This document shows, one piece after another, positions 10,202-23,900 of a DNA stretch of 64,000 nt. A program made the translations under genes and the position numbers. Under the pieces are notes generated by a model, which saw only the letters and a list, made by a program, of their open reading frames with translations, searched no databases and was not told where the DNA came from. How positions within the stretch are numbered: the first letter of the stretch is position 1; each line of letters opens with the position of its first letter. Location of the stretch: NCBI RefSeq assembly GCF_003369915.1, contig NC_046675.1, positions 22,506,001-22,570,000 on the forward strand. The letters run 5' to 3'. Origin of the DNA: Drosophila miranda (taxonomy: Eukaryota; Arthropoda; Insecta; Diptera; Drosophilidae).

Positions 10202-10750
10202 TTAAGTACAAAGACGACTTGTGTGTTGCTGTAAATAGATTTGTATGAACAAAATGATGTAAAAGTGGAGCTTTATGTGCAATTGTTCTTGTTTCGCTTG
10301 AACATTACAGCGAGCTAAAAAAAACATCGATGTTTGGATGTACTCTGCAGATATCGTCTGCAATATCTTAAATAATGTCCTCGGTGCTCCAGTCGCTCCA
10401 GGATACGCATTGTCGTTGTACAGATGAACTAGCTTCATTTAGCTTATTCGCCCGCTGGTCCTGCTGACCTGTTGAACAGTTCCGTCTGCAAAATGCACGT
10501 TAGGCTGCACAGGATGTCCGCCGGTAGCGGTAAGTGCTACAAATTTGCTGTTATTTCCTATATGTCTCCAATAGTCCGAACAAACACGGACGAGCACCGA
10601 TCGACGCCGAATTGGAGCTTTTTTGAAGCGTTTCTTACTCAAATTTCAAATTCCAGCCGTCCTTTCAAATCCGACCGCTGAGAAAAAAGAGGGCATGGAC
10701 AACATGCAACACGGCCCAAAAATCGCAACGCAAGCAAGGTAAAATCCACC
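10202..10750. other. Possible small gene, strand unresolved
   Basis: Two readings compete. On the plus strand a consensus donor (GCG|GTAAGT, GT at 10530) and a pyrimidine-rich acceptor (CCAATAG, AG at 10573-10574) define a 45-base intron, short for Drosophila. Around it, an ATG at 10494 leads to MHVRLHRMSAGS, then VRTNTDEHRSTPNWSFFEAF and a stop at 10681. On the minus strand a 67-codon Lys/Arg-rich frame (10642-10439, MSKKRFKKAPIRRRSVLVRV) is open but starts from a non-ATG codon. I recognise neither product. A near-DRE (ACATCGATG) at about 10325 could serve a plus-strand transcript. Confidence 0.35.
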
Positions 10751-11996
10751 CCTTTTGCCTAATATACCTTGAAAACAGAGCCAGCTGTTTGCCCAACTGG
10801 AGATGTGCAAGCAATTTTCTGACAAGTATCGATATTTCCAATTACCACTAATAGAAGTCAGCTGTTTGATGGGCAGCACTTAACATATATTGTATAGATT
10901 TTCTGCGCAGTTGTTGTTAAATTCAGACGTGTCAATTGTTTATTTTATCGCATTCATTAACAACGCAAACAGCTGGCACATGCGCAGACACTAGCCAGAA
11001 ATTCCAGCGCACAAAGGAAAACCCTCCACCACGAATACGCACTGCAAACAAAAGTGGGTGTCTGCCAGGAAGAGATTCGTGGGTCCATTGGGGCTTTCCA
11101 GTCGCCACCGACGACTACGACGACGAGAGAGAGACTCGACTCAGAGAGACGCCACCGAGAAGTACGTACACGGTATTTGAACAACTGAAATTCCTCTGCT
11201 CTGCCAGTTTTCAGAGGACCTTCGAAGTAGGCAGCCGTAAAAACCAACAGATTCCACTTGTCTTTGGAGCCATTCCCCCAATCCAAACCGAGAAAAAAGA
11301 AAAACCTCAAGTGGTAAATTACCATAGCCAGGGCGTTAATATTACTATATAGTCAGACGATACATCCAAGTGAATTGCGAACGGTGGCGAGGTATCGATC
11401 GAATCGTGAAATTGTGCAAAATAGCAACGCATTATTCGCTCGTTTCAGACAATTTATATGCCTGTTTTATTGATTTTCCCTGCCTGCCCTCAGCGTCAGG
11501 TCTCTTGTGCAACGCCATATTGCGATAACAAATCTGAATTGCCTTTCTTTTAATCATCTTGCAGCGTGCGAAAATAGAAATTAAATGCGAAAATTTACAT
11601 AACTCCCGAGCGAGAGTTGAAAGTGAAACTTCTGTGGTGCGACACACTGAAAGAAACGGAAACAAGAACAGAACTTATTACAAAATTTCTGCCAAGTGTA
11701 GTAAAAGTTGAGCGAAAGGAACGAGAGAGAGAGAGAGAGAAGCAGCAGCAGCAGGAGCCTTTGCAGAGAGCGAGAGTGAGAGAGACCCGAACGTGCGCAC
11801 GTTTTTTTGGTTTTGGAGCCTCGTGGGGCATTCGTTTTGTGTACATCTCCGTACAGGACAGGACATACCACACGACACTCCACTCGGACGCAGCACGCGC
11901 AAGCAGCACGTAGCACGCAGCAGGCAGCAGGCAGAGCCCCAAGCAGGCTAATCCTTTAAACCATCATCAACAGCCACACAAAACGCAGCACCAAAC
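10751..11996 (+). other. 5' flank and probable 5' UTR of Sap47
   Basis: No gene recognised. It contains a perfect DRE palindrome TATCGATA at 10827-10834 and a GAGA-type purine run at about 11718-11745. Open frames here (for example 10936-11352) are not protein-like. The last few hundred bases before 11997 are probably transcribed leader of Sap47, but no start site can be fixed. The leader just before the ATG is A/C-rich (CACCAAACATG), a good Drosophila start context. Confidence 0.45.
10827..10834. promoter_or_regulatory. DRE element TATCGATA
   Basis: Perfect 8-base palindromic DREF-binding consensus. It lies between the small unresolved locus at 10.2-10.75 kb and the Sap47 leader and could serve either. 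Confidence 0.5.
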
Positions 11997-14900
11997 ATGT
12001 TTTCGGGTCTTACAAATCAATTTACTTCGCTGGTTGGCGCCGTCAAGGGTGGCGCTGGCGATGAGGAGGTCCCAGTACCCACAGGAGATGCGGCACCCGC
12101 TGCCGTCGCACCCACCACCTCCGCCGAGGCGGTGGCCAGTGCTTCAGTAGATCAGGAAGCAGCTGCCGCTGGCGGCGAGGGACTCGAAGGCGAGGAGGCT
12201 GGCAAAAGGTGAGTCCATTCAACCCTTCTTACTGTCATACTCTGTACACACTCATTCATGGTTTGCTCATCTTCCTAGTGCCCTTAAGCAGGTCCTGCTC
12301 CTTTGGCCTTTTCCCTGCACCTGTCATGTCTCTGCTTCTGCTTGTGTCTCTGTGCCGTGCGGTGCCTCTGTGCCAGTGTTCCGCCCGTCTTGACATGGCG
12401 TGCCAATATGACCTTGCTATTTGTACCTTTTAGCATTTGGCCAACTGCAGGCGGCCCCTGTCTACTGCCCCGCCTCATCTGCCATTTGTCATAGTTGGGA
12501 AGTTCTCTGGAGCTCTGCTCTGTTCTGCTCTTCTCTTCTCCCCTGCAGCAGCAGTCATGCTTCCTATCCATTGCATGGCATTCCACACGCTCTCACGTGA
12601 CTGAACATAATTGCTTAAACTGCAAACCAAATGCCCGATAAACTCCGTATACGGGTCGCATTATATATAGAGAAACTTTTGATTTATTTCGTTTGTTGTT
12701 GCCTGCCTGCCACAAACCAAACTTTGATTGCAACAAATTTCTGCTTCTGCTCGGTTGTGCTGTGCTGCAAATGCAAAGAAAATTGCCCAAATTGGCTTGT
12801 GGTTAGATTGTTCCACTGAATTGGGCTTAGAAATGAAGATTTCCTGAGGTTTTCTTTGATTATTCAATTCAAAGAATTGGCCATTTTTAATGGGCTTTAC
12901 TTTATTCAGGTCATAGCATATAGATTTTATATAGATTTCTTTAATAAATGATTAGTCATGACACAGATACGTTTTATCTGTAGAAATACTGAGAAATATA
13001 CAATGAAAGGGCAACGAAGGAAGTCGTTTTCCCATTTCTACGGCATTTAGTACTTAAGCAAAGGTTTGCCTATGCAGAAAACGTTGAAGGGAATTGTTTA
13101 AAGGGAAATTTAGATAACTTAGTTCCTATATTATTTTATATTTTATAAGCATTTGTTCTGCTTTTTCAATTAAGAAATTCGCTTACCCAAATTCATTTTC
13201 CAAAATAAAAATGTAGCAAACCTTCTCTACTTGACTTCTTCCACCGAAAAATGAATGATTGTTTATCCTCTATTTACGCTTCCTTCTCCGCCATACTCTT
13301 TTGACCTTTTCCCCTCTGTTTGTTGCCGACACTTCATCAATCTCTGGCAAACAATCCGCACCCAAAACTATGCCTCCTCCATTAATTTCTGGGTAAACAA
13401 AGTCCACCTTAGATTGCCACGATAGTGCCTCCTCCTCGTAGTTCCTTTTCCGACACACAAATGAAAATAAAAACCAATTATTTCTGGTTGTCTTTTTTTG
13501 TTTTGTTGCTGTTGGACAAGTTAAGCCTCGTGTGATGTCCGCGTTAATGCCACAAGTTGCTGTCTAATCCTTTACACAAGCCGGAGCCAGAGGAGGGAGG
13601 CACACCCACGCTCACACCCACGCCCACACCCACACCCACACCATTTCCATTGCTAGCTATTTTTCACTTAATTTCGCGCATTAATATTTAATTGTGTGTG
13701 GAGCCAGAGCAGAGCTGGAGGATGTCAAACCCAAAACGATGAAGGGGGAGCACGTTCTGAAAGCCAACAGCTGCCAACAGCTGGTGCCAGACGACATTCT
13801 GGTTAGTGGCCGCCTCTTCTCCGCTTCCTTTGACTTTGATGTGGATGTGTCACACGGCCTATTCCATGTCCTGGAGCGGAGCCCCGAAGGACCCCCTGCT
13901 TTCGCTATCAATTGACATTGACAAGTTGGACAAGCTTCCTTTTTCGTTTTGGAGGGGGGTTTTCATGTACGTTTTGCTCCGCTTTTCCATGCTTTTCCCT
14001 GCTTTTGTTTTGATGGGGAAAATAATTTGCACGTGGCTTATGCATAACCACAAAATGTTGAGTCATTCAAGCAGAGGGCTCTCCCGCTGAGGACGGCCCG
14101 CCTCCTCTCTCTCCCTCTCTCTCTCTCTCTTTGTCTCTCTGCATTGTACAAAGTTCAGTTTTTTGACCAGCTCTTTGTGTGTGCGAAAAACTGTCACCAA
14201 TGTCAGCCAGACCCAAAGCCAGAGCCAAAGCCAGAGCCACAGCCAGATGGCGGAGGCGAGGGCGAGGGTGTGGGCGGTGGGGTGTCAATGGGTCGGACAG
14301 GCAGCCAGGCAGGATGTGTTCCTTTTTGGTGGTTGCTTTCCAGTTTCCAGTTGACTTTTGCTCGTTTTGCGGATCGATACAACGAGAGCGAACTGTTACG
14401 CTCTCGCCACGCTCGCTCTCGCTCTCTCTGAAAATTGTGCACATGTGATGTAGCCCCCGAAAACGAGTAAAAACGACGCCATCTGCCTTGGCCTCCTGCT
14501 CCGCTCCACTGGCTCTCCCTGGCCGTGGCGGTCCGCCTTTTGTCAGCCTATTTAATAATTGTGCATTCAGAAAACGTGTGGTGTGTGCCGATGATGGGCC
14601 TCTTTATGGCACAGCAATCCCCGCCAAATCTCTATAATTTTCAATGAATTAATTTATTTCATTTTCCCTGTCATGCATACAGTGTCGTTCATTAGAGCAA
14701 CTCTCGCAAATTGGGCCAAAATCGATTGGTATTCAATTAAAAATGTCGTGCAAATAGAACCGGGGGAATATTTTCGTAATTAAAAAGTGTTCGACCAGGG
14801 GGCTCAAATGAAATACGCAGAATTTTCTCGGTTCAAATGGAAAACCAATTAAAGAAGTTTCCCCTGTGTGGAAATTCACGAAAATTGAAATGCAATCCGC

Positions 14901-17900
14901 GCCCCAATAAGTATGCTACGGAGGACAACGCAGAATTTCAAGGGAAATCGATGTGTAACGAGAGTTTCCTCTGGCAAAGGATTCCATGGAAATGTAATTA
15001 TCGAATTGCATTCCCCCAAAGTCTTAACCCTAGAAAGCCTTCACCTGTGCTTCTGTCCTGCTGTACTGCTGCGCTCCCCTGCATTGGTTTGTGTTTCGGT
15101 TTCTGTTTTCTTTTTTTCCTGTTTCGTTTGTGCTATGCGCCAGGGCCAAAGTTGTTGGCGCTTTCAAGGACATTTACACTATTTGCACTGGCTCTCGTCT
15201 CTGTTGCTGAATGTGTGTGTGTCTGTGTGCCCTTGCCTTTGTCTAAAATTATGCCAAAAATAGAAGGCAAGAGCAGGCTATGGCTATGGCTAGGGCTAGG
15301 GCTAGGACTAGGGCCTAGGCTATACGAGTAGGCCATAAAAGAAACCCAAAAGCAAGGCACATTTCATCTGGTTTTCAGCTCTCAAATTGCTTGGCAAATA
15401 AGAAGCAGGACACAGCGCGAGGCAATGCATTTTTAACGCCACTTGACACAATTTACCCATGTCGCATGTCCTTTAAAAAGGAGAGGCAAAGTAAGCGGCA
15501 ACTTTTGATTGCCTCGCACAAGGAATAACGCAAAACATGAAAAGTTTTCCTGGTCATCATTAAAACAAGGCTCGAAATATGGGCAAAATGGAAAACAAAA
15601 CAAGGCTCCAAAAATTGGGGAAAGGAAAACAAAAGTTAAGCAACAAATATTTGCATACTCGTCGGCATGTTGGGGCCTGATTGAAATATGTTTTCTAAAT
15701 GCAAATATCAGGAAAGGAAACAACTTAAATATTGGAATATGTTCTCCCATATGCAAATAGCACAAAATTGTGCCCCTCCTTTGTTAGGAAACTCTCTCGT
15801 GCCACCGCCTCAAAAATGATATAAATATTATAATGGAATCGACCTTAGACTTGTCTTTCTTTCTGTATTTTCCACCTGCCCAAAGAAGGACTTTCCTTCC
15901 ACCCACAAAGACAGCGACAGAGAGACACTGCAAACATAATGAAATCTAAGCGCTGGCCTCAATATAAATAAATAAATGAGAGCCAACGGCAAAACACCTC
16001 CACCAAGAACTTTATCGACGCAACATTTGGCCTCCCCGACAAACAAAAAAAAAATACAAAATACATTTCCCAAGGATATACAAATATAAATAAGAGACGG
16101 AAGGAAAGTGAGGTAGAAGTGTCCAATTGAAACTCTGCCAAATCAAATGCAAAAATTCACAACAAACTAATTTCCATGAACCGAATATTTAAATACACTT
16201 TAGGGATCGGGAGAGAAAAGGAGAGCCCACAGTGTCACAGCTGCTGCCTTTTCGGCCATGCCCTCGCCCGAAAAGTGTATTTAAAACCACACAAATTTTT
16301 GGGGGCTACTTAAATTTAAAGGCGGTATTAAAATTTCATGCCCGGACAGGACGACACATAACCGTGGCTATAGCCGCATAGCCACCAGCCACCAGGCACC
16401 AGCCCCCGCGTGGGTGCTAACGACGCCTTGTTCGGTGGTTCGGTCGTTCGACCGTTCGCCATTTGACATTTTCCAGGCAAATTAACGGCCAGACTCAGAC
16501 CCGAGCCGAAACCCGAAAGCAACAATTTGTGTGGTCAGCTTTCTCCCTCCCTCCCCAAAAAAAAAGAAAAAATAAATAAAACGAAAATACGGCAATTGCT
16601 GTTTTTGCAATTTCATTTCGTTTCCTCGGCTTTGGGCCTTAATTGCCAGCTGCGCCTTTCGGTGTCGGCTGTCCGCCGTGGATGGTGGGTGGTGGGACTG
16701 GGCCTCAAAAAACTATTTGTTTGGTTTATTTTTTCAGCTGTCGCAATTTAATTCAATTTATACTGTCCCTTTTAGACTAGTTTTTGTGTTTAAATCATGT
16801 CTGTGGATTTGGTTGTGTCTCTGGACTATGGTTTTGGCTCCCCCCGCCCCCTCTCTGACTGGGACTGTGGTTCTACCGCTGGACTGTGGTTCTGTCTCTC
16901 GGGCTCCACCTCTGACTGGACTGTGGTTTTGCCTGCTGACTAGACTCTGGACCTGGTTCTGCTTCGGCTTCTGTCTATGCTTCTTGTTTGGGCCACAAAA
17001 TTAATATTTATTGCCTTGGGGGCTGGCGTTTTTTCCCCCATTTGTGCCATAAATATAAATACAAATATGTATGCAAATTAAATGTTTTGTCACGAATTTT
17101 TCAACACCTAATTGTTGGTTAGGGAATTGCACACACACACACACAGACGCGAGGAAACGTGTGCGGAAGTGGTTTCATTTGCTGATCTTTAGCTCACGCT
17201 ATGGGGTATTTATGTGTATGGAAATCAGGTTGATTTGGTTGAGATTTCATTGGTATTTCCAGGAAATCGATGGGTTTAAATAACCAAGGGTTTTAAATAG
17301 GTTTAAGGGGGGGGCTTAGGAGATTAGTTTGTAAAAGAATTTATATATTTGAAAGCCTTTAAAGCAGAGCCTAGCTGTCCTGGCATTTGTCTACAGATTC
17401 CATACATTTAAGGAGCTATCAAAATGAGATTTTGAACGTAATCTTCTTATAGATTTACTTAGATGTGCTTCCCTTTTATCTTTAGTACTATTGTCCAGCA
17501 TATTTTCAATATTTTACAGAATTGCCACAAATTTGTGGTTGTTTTTATTATTTAAAGCTTTGGGGTTTCACTTCTCGTGTTTCCGAGTTCTGCAACTAAT
17601 CAAAGGCCATCAAAATGTCCAATCAACTTAACACCGTTTTTATGGATGCACTTTTCGATCCTAAAAACCGCTGGACGGTGTCCGTGCAACCGTTTGGCTT
17701 GGGCTAGCGGTGCCCCACTTCTGCCACATCAATTGGCGGTCAATTATGCCGCAGAAATCTAAAGTGTGCCAAAGGTTTTTGGCAAGCGGAGAGACTTTTA
17801 TGGCCCTCACACGCAACCACCGCGGGAGAGGGGAAGCGAATGAATAAAATTTTATGCTCCTCGTAAAGTGACCCCAAGGCCTGGCCCTGGCCAAAAGGTG

Positions 17901-20900
17901 CTAATAATGCAGATGTTCGGACTCCCTCTCTCTCTCTCTCGTTCTCTCTGTCTCTGTTTCTCGATTCAAAAGTGAAATGAAATCAGGACACGGCAGTCAG
18001 CAGCATATGGAAATTCTGTGGGAAACATATGTTGGCAGCTTTTCCTTTTTATTCTACAAATAAAGATAAATGATACTGGAGGATGGCGGACGGAGGATGG
18101 AGGATAGAAAAGTGCACGCACGGAAGTCAACTAAAGCGAAAGCGCGTGGGCGGAACAGTCAGTAGTCGGCGGGCAAAAGTTGAGCCCCTTCATGATGATG
18201 ATAATAATGTTCTGTTATGGTGTCCTGCCCGGGACATAGACGATGATAAAGTTACGTTAACAGCAAAGAAAAGCGCTGGCAAAACATAAATATTAACGCT
18301 CTGGGGGGCTAAGGGTGGTCCGGGTCGGACGGAAGTGACAGGCCAGTAAAAGTAATGCCAACAAATGATGCAAGAGACGGCAGCAGAGAGAGGGAGCTAG
18401 ACGACCCGCTGGAGATGAGTAAACATCGACTAGAGGATACCTCTGTTAAAGGTCCTTAAGCTAAAAAATGGAAGAGAGCTTGAGCCTCGCAGGAGACTGC
18501 TTTAAAGCGAGATGATCGATCTTCTTTTAGTATCCGAGATGTGGGCACAAAGTAGAGGTCCTTCTGTAGATCCTCTTAGGAATGCTTCTCTGCTCTCCCC
18601 CATTACACGATCGTATGCCTGTTATACCCTTCTGTACTCCCATCAAAACCTCGGTATAAAAAGAGCACAGTGTATGTCCTGTTCCCCTCCTGTAAGGCGT
18701 AGTGGGTGCAGTGGTTGTCGTGTGCCAGCACGCACACACATAAAAATGTTTGTATCTCTGTGGCATTTCGCAGTAGGAATTCGCTACAAAATAGGAAATT
18801 ACGTTTGGATCGTAAAAATGCGCAGCCCGTGTACTACGTGTTTTGTTTCTATTTTTTTGGCTTTTCCACGCTGTCATTGCGCCATGAAAAATGTTTTTTG
18901 CACCCCAAAAAAAGTAAGACAAACTTATATTAAAACTTTCTCCTTTGTTGAGTTCTTAAAACAAGTGTATGTACATATGTTCCTGGATGAAAAGATAAAC
19001 TTATAAAGAGATGTATTTGTTTGAAAGGGGATCAAGAGAGCTTCTTTTCTGAGCCTGGAATCACTTTGAATTTAACCCCAAATGTGCCCATCCACAGGCT
19101 GTACAGACCTCCATTCCTATGTTATCTGCTTTTTATTTTGTAGACCATTAAGTTCCATATCTGTAATGTCTATCCAACTAGGCAGACAGTTCATAGGTCG
19201 TATACATCACACATCATTTTATGCCGCCCCCCCTGCCGCCCTCTTGAGTAATATTTAAAAATTAACATAAAACTCTACACGATCTATAAAATGCCAAAAA
19301 ACAACAGAAAGTAGAAAGCATCAACGTTTGATAAGGATTGTTAGGGAGAGGTGAAGGTTGGCTGTTGGCTGTTGGGGATGGGGATGGTTGGGGGTTCTAT
19401 TTGCATTGCGTTAATGGCAGCTCTGTTGCCAGTTTTAAAAGCCAGTCCCAATTGCTCATGTGTCTGGGACCCCTCCAGCGGCCCCTCCTTGTTCTGGGGG
19501 TTTGTGCCGATTTGGTCGACTGTAAAACACATAGCCCGAAGCCCTGCCTTTCAGAGCGGCCATTTTGTTTTGCGCTGTGGTTCATAAATTTTTGGTAGCT
19601 GTTGCTGCTCCTGTGACTCTCATCTGCAGCGGAAATTTATGGCAGGGCATTTCCAAGCTCTTGCCTAATCACAATGACGGGCCACCCAGGGGGGAGGCTG
19701 GAGCTGTACACCTTATGCAAAAGTGGTGGGTGGAACTGTTGGGGGGGCCATCTGTTTGGCAGTTCGACGCATACAAAATGCTTACAGGAGCACACATTTG
19801 TTGTGGAAACACCACGAGTTCGGAGAACATTACTGAAAATACAGGTGCCCAAATTAAATGAAAAATGTTCTCCAAATTTTGTTAAAGACTTAGTGAATAC
19901 CAAAGCAAAGGAGCCCAAAAAATGTAGAATATATTCCAGAATTAATTCAACCATTCGGAACTTGTAGGTCTTTACTCTGGAAATGAAAATTGGCTCCTTA
20001 ATATTTACTTTAAAAGAATTAATGTCACTCTAATAGATTTTGTCTTTGTTTGGGTTTTAGGAAGCAATTCTAAAATCTTTTAAGACTTATAGATTTTCTG
20101 TCCTTAGGGGGGTTTATTTTTTTCTTTATACCTTCCTTAAAGACCAAACCCGTTTAGTTTTGCTTTTCTTTGGTGAAATGCCATGGAACAAGCGACAGCC
20201 GGCAGCAAATGTGTTTATAGTTCGACGGAGAAAACACTGGTAATTCAATTTCAGTTTTTAGCTGCCACCGGCGCGGGTCCTTCGTCCTGCCGCTGTGGCG
20301 CCTCTGGCTCCTCCTCCTGCTGTCGTTGGATGGAATTCAATTTTCGGTTTGTGCGCTACTCGACGTTAACGTGAGCAATTAATACTGTCAACAACAGTGT
20401 CAGTCTTTCAGTCAGTCAGTCAGTCAACCGCTTCGTCAGTCTGTCAACCATGGCTTTTGAGCTTTGGGTTCTCTTCATTTTGGGGAATTTGCAATTTAAA
20501 TGGCAAGCCTGACATTTCGACTTTTTCTATTTTTGGGGTTCCGTTCTCCCCTTTAATCGAATTTGCGGAACCCTTTTTCGGGGGCGGCGCCAAGAAACGT
20601 AACTTTTAATGAGCATTTCTTGTGATATTGTGATTGTAATCAAAACTTCCTTTTGCTACTTTTGATATGCTTGAAAATTATTTTTCGGTGATACGAAACT
20701 TTACTGCTAATGACATTATCCGCATTGTATGTTTGTCTTCCAACACTCGTTCCCAAGTTCTACGATAAGAGTAGCCTTTAAGTGAAATTCCCCCACACAC
20801 ACACACACACACATTCCCAGTGACGCCTGTACGTGACAGGGCCCCACATTTTACGAGCGCCCCAGACCCCCGACCCGAAAGAACCTGTTAAATTTTCATG

Positions 20901-23900
20901 CCCAGAAGCGTCCTTAAAAGGTTTCCCTGGCTCTTCCAAATGGCTGTCAAAAGTTGCTTTACAAATGAAAAAAATTAAAGTCTTCAGGTTCTAGTTTCGG
21001 CCGCCAAAACATTTTATGGTTAAAACAATTTTTGGCCCCGGAAGCGAACATTTAAGGTTCAACGAATAATTGCTGTTGGAGTGAAGAAGGGGCTTCATTA
21101 TGTATAGAGAACATTTTGGGGAAGAAGTAAGGTGGAAATATAGTATGCTCCCACAGTTCAGATTACAAAAGTTGTATCCTTTTGGGTGGGAATACGTTAA
21201 TAGTTTTAAAATAAAAGTTGTTACCTTTTCATTCATATTTTCACTAAAAAAAACCTTGAATATTGCTACCAAAAGCCGATAAAGTTCTCAGGTTAAGATC
21301 GAAGGTTTCTTCTTGGATAATGTGGGTCTTTGGGGTCGGAAAGAGTCTATTGTAAAAGTATATATATCTCGGTGTATGGAATTGTGTTTTTCATGGGTAA
21401 ATGTCTGGGGAAACCATAGATCCCAAGTCCCTCAAAAGCTGTACTTCGATCTTCAATAGATGCTAGAAGGGACTACCCCCTTTTGTTGTCTCCCCTCTTC
21501 GATTGTTCCATTCAAACAGGTTTCACTGTAATTGGAAGAACCTGTACCCATTTATTAGCTAAACAATAAATACCTCCGCTCGCCATCCTTTGGCAGGCTT
21601 TGTTCCGCTCGCATTCCAAAGTCAAAAGCATTTCGTAATTAAATATTCTCTCTTTTGCATTAGAGTGAGAAATGGAGATCCGACCCGACCGCCGGCTGGC
21701 TGAATCATTCTGCCATATTGCATCTTTCATTAACTCTCGGGCTGGAGGTGCTTGAGAGGGTGTTTGGGGTTGGAGGCGGTGGTGAGCACAACTCATCAAT
21801 CCATTCTTTCCAGCGATTCATTCATCTGTGAGTTGGCATTCTTCGGCAGGAGACTCACATCAGGACTACACGCTGCCAATCCCCACGTGTTTCCGTGGCT
21901 GTTGGACAGCCAACGAGCCATTGATTATCTCTTAGGGGGCAAGCATTAGGCTGGAGGTTGATTTCTGAGCTTTTGTGGGGGAGTATGCCATGTATCTGTA
22001 TCTGTGTGTGTTTGTGTACCCGTTAATTGAAAATTGCAAACGGTTTTAGTCCCAAGACAGAGAGAGAGCGAGCGCGAACGAGCGTTTGCTTTGTAATTGA
22101 GTAATGAAATATGCCAAGTCATACGACACACACAAACACAACTAAATCAACACCAATACCAGCACAGTTTTGCCTGCATACCAATTAAGATAATACAGCA
22201 GAGGGGAAGGGGCAGAGTAAGGGGCGAAAGTGTGCTAAAGGTCAACACGTTGCTGCTCGATGGCGCAGTCCTTGGATGCTTCGTCGCGAGAGGGGTGTGC
22301 CGCCATTTGCCTTGGCTTACGCGGCGTATGAGCAATGCACCGCGACTACCCCTTGACCAGTCCCAGTCCCAGTCCCAGCCCAGTCCACCCTCCACAGAGC
22401 TGAGCAAACTACAGATTGCTGGATTATAGTGGAATATACATACACAGAATGGGGGATTTCTTGGAAGATTAAATTCTCTTTCAAAAAGGATAGAACGAAC
22501 TACGGATTGCTGGATTTCTTGTTTACTTTGTACGATTTCCCATCCAATAAATATCTATATCCTCAATATGGTATTGGTGTTTGCGTGTACCATTTCCCAT
22601 ATTGAAACTATTTTGCTCGGCCAAAGACAAACAATAATTATCCCATCAAGCAGGCGTCTCGTGGGGGCGTGGTCCAATCAAACTAATGCCGCCTGCCATA
22701 TGCTGCACGACTCGAGTATCGATCGGCAGTGCATCTGCTATCTGCCATGGAGACTTTTACTATCTAGAGCGCACACCATGACACCATGGCGTATACTTAA
22801 TTAGCCCTATAATGAATGCAGCAAGAAAACTGATGAAGGACCTCCATACAGCGCCTGAAGGAGAGGAACTGTTGCTGGTGTTGCTGCTGCTTGGGTATGT
22901 GGCTGACAATTTGCCATAACCAAATGGTTGTTGGCGGTTGCGGGAGAGAGAGAGAGAAATGATGATGGAAAACTGGTGGGGAAAAGCGCTACACTTAATT
23001 GAATAAAATTTGCAATTTTTCCGCTGTTTGCATGATGCGGCGGCATCAGTTGGCATAAATTACGCATGGCCAGGCATCGTCCCACTCCTCCTTCCCAATG
23101 TCCTTGTCTACGATATGTGGCAGCCTTAGACTTTTATCTTGGTTGCCCTTTGCCTGCCTGCCTGCCTGCCTGCCACACTGGTGTACTGTTCTTCTGTGCC
23201 ACAGGACACCATGGGACCACGGGACCACATCGGCTCGTGTGGCATTTTCCCGCATTTGGGTCAAGGTCAGGCCGCTGCTGTCTCGGGGGCACGATTTACC
23301 TTAACGTTTCAATTGGAAACAATTGTTTCACCTTCTGTTTGTGCGCCGCCCCTGCCTACTCCTGCGCCTCGGGCTCCTCCCTCGATTGAATTCCATTCGA
23401 TTTGTATTGTTTATCAATGGTGCTGTCCTTGTTGTATCCTGCAAGAAGTACCATATTCTGCACCTCCTCCTCCACTCAGAAACGAGTTGATTTATGTTAA
23501 GAAATTGTTTTTCTTGGGCGGAGAGATTTATGGGCAGTGCCTCCTCGTTTGGCGTGACCTTTGCACTTTCATTTCATTTTCGCTTTCATGTTCGCGGCTC
23601 TGTTTCGCATTTGTAATATCATATCCTTCTGGCTTAATTAGAGAGGGTCAGGTCAGGACGGGACGGGACAGGACAGGTCGGACAGGAAGTATTTCCAGCC
23701 GGGCTCCCTTTTCCCAACACGAAACTGCCTAATTAATTCCCACTAACACACTGAAAATCACTGAACGATATACATCTTCATTAACATTGGAAACTTTTCA
23801 CTCTTCTCTTCCTTTTTTTTTGCAGGTAATTATCCTGACGTTTTGCACAAAAGGCGATTCCATCTGCAGATGGAAATGTGTATAAAATGTAGGGGGAAAA

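Noticed and set aside
10936-11352. 138-codon plus-strand frame before Sap47
   Set aside because: No protein-like composition or domain, and it lies in likely promoter/leader sequence. A coding role cannot be supported.
14100-14140. CT/GA tracts as possible GAGA-factor elements
   Set aside because: Such microsatellites are scattered across the window. Without conservation or binding data they are not separable from background repeats.
18512-19006. 164-codon frame in Sap47 intron 1
   Set aside because: Overlapped by a 131-codon frame on the other strand; Cys/Arg-rich with no domain or start context. Looks like chance openness.
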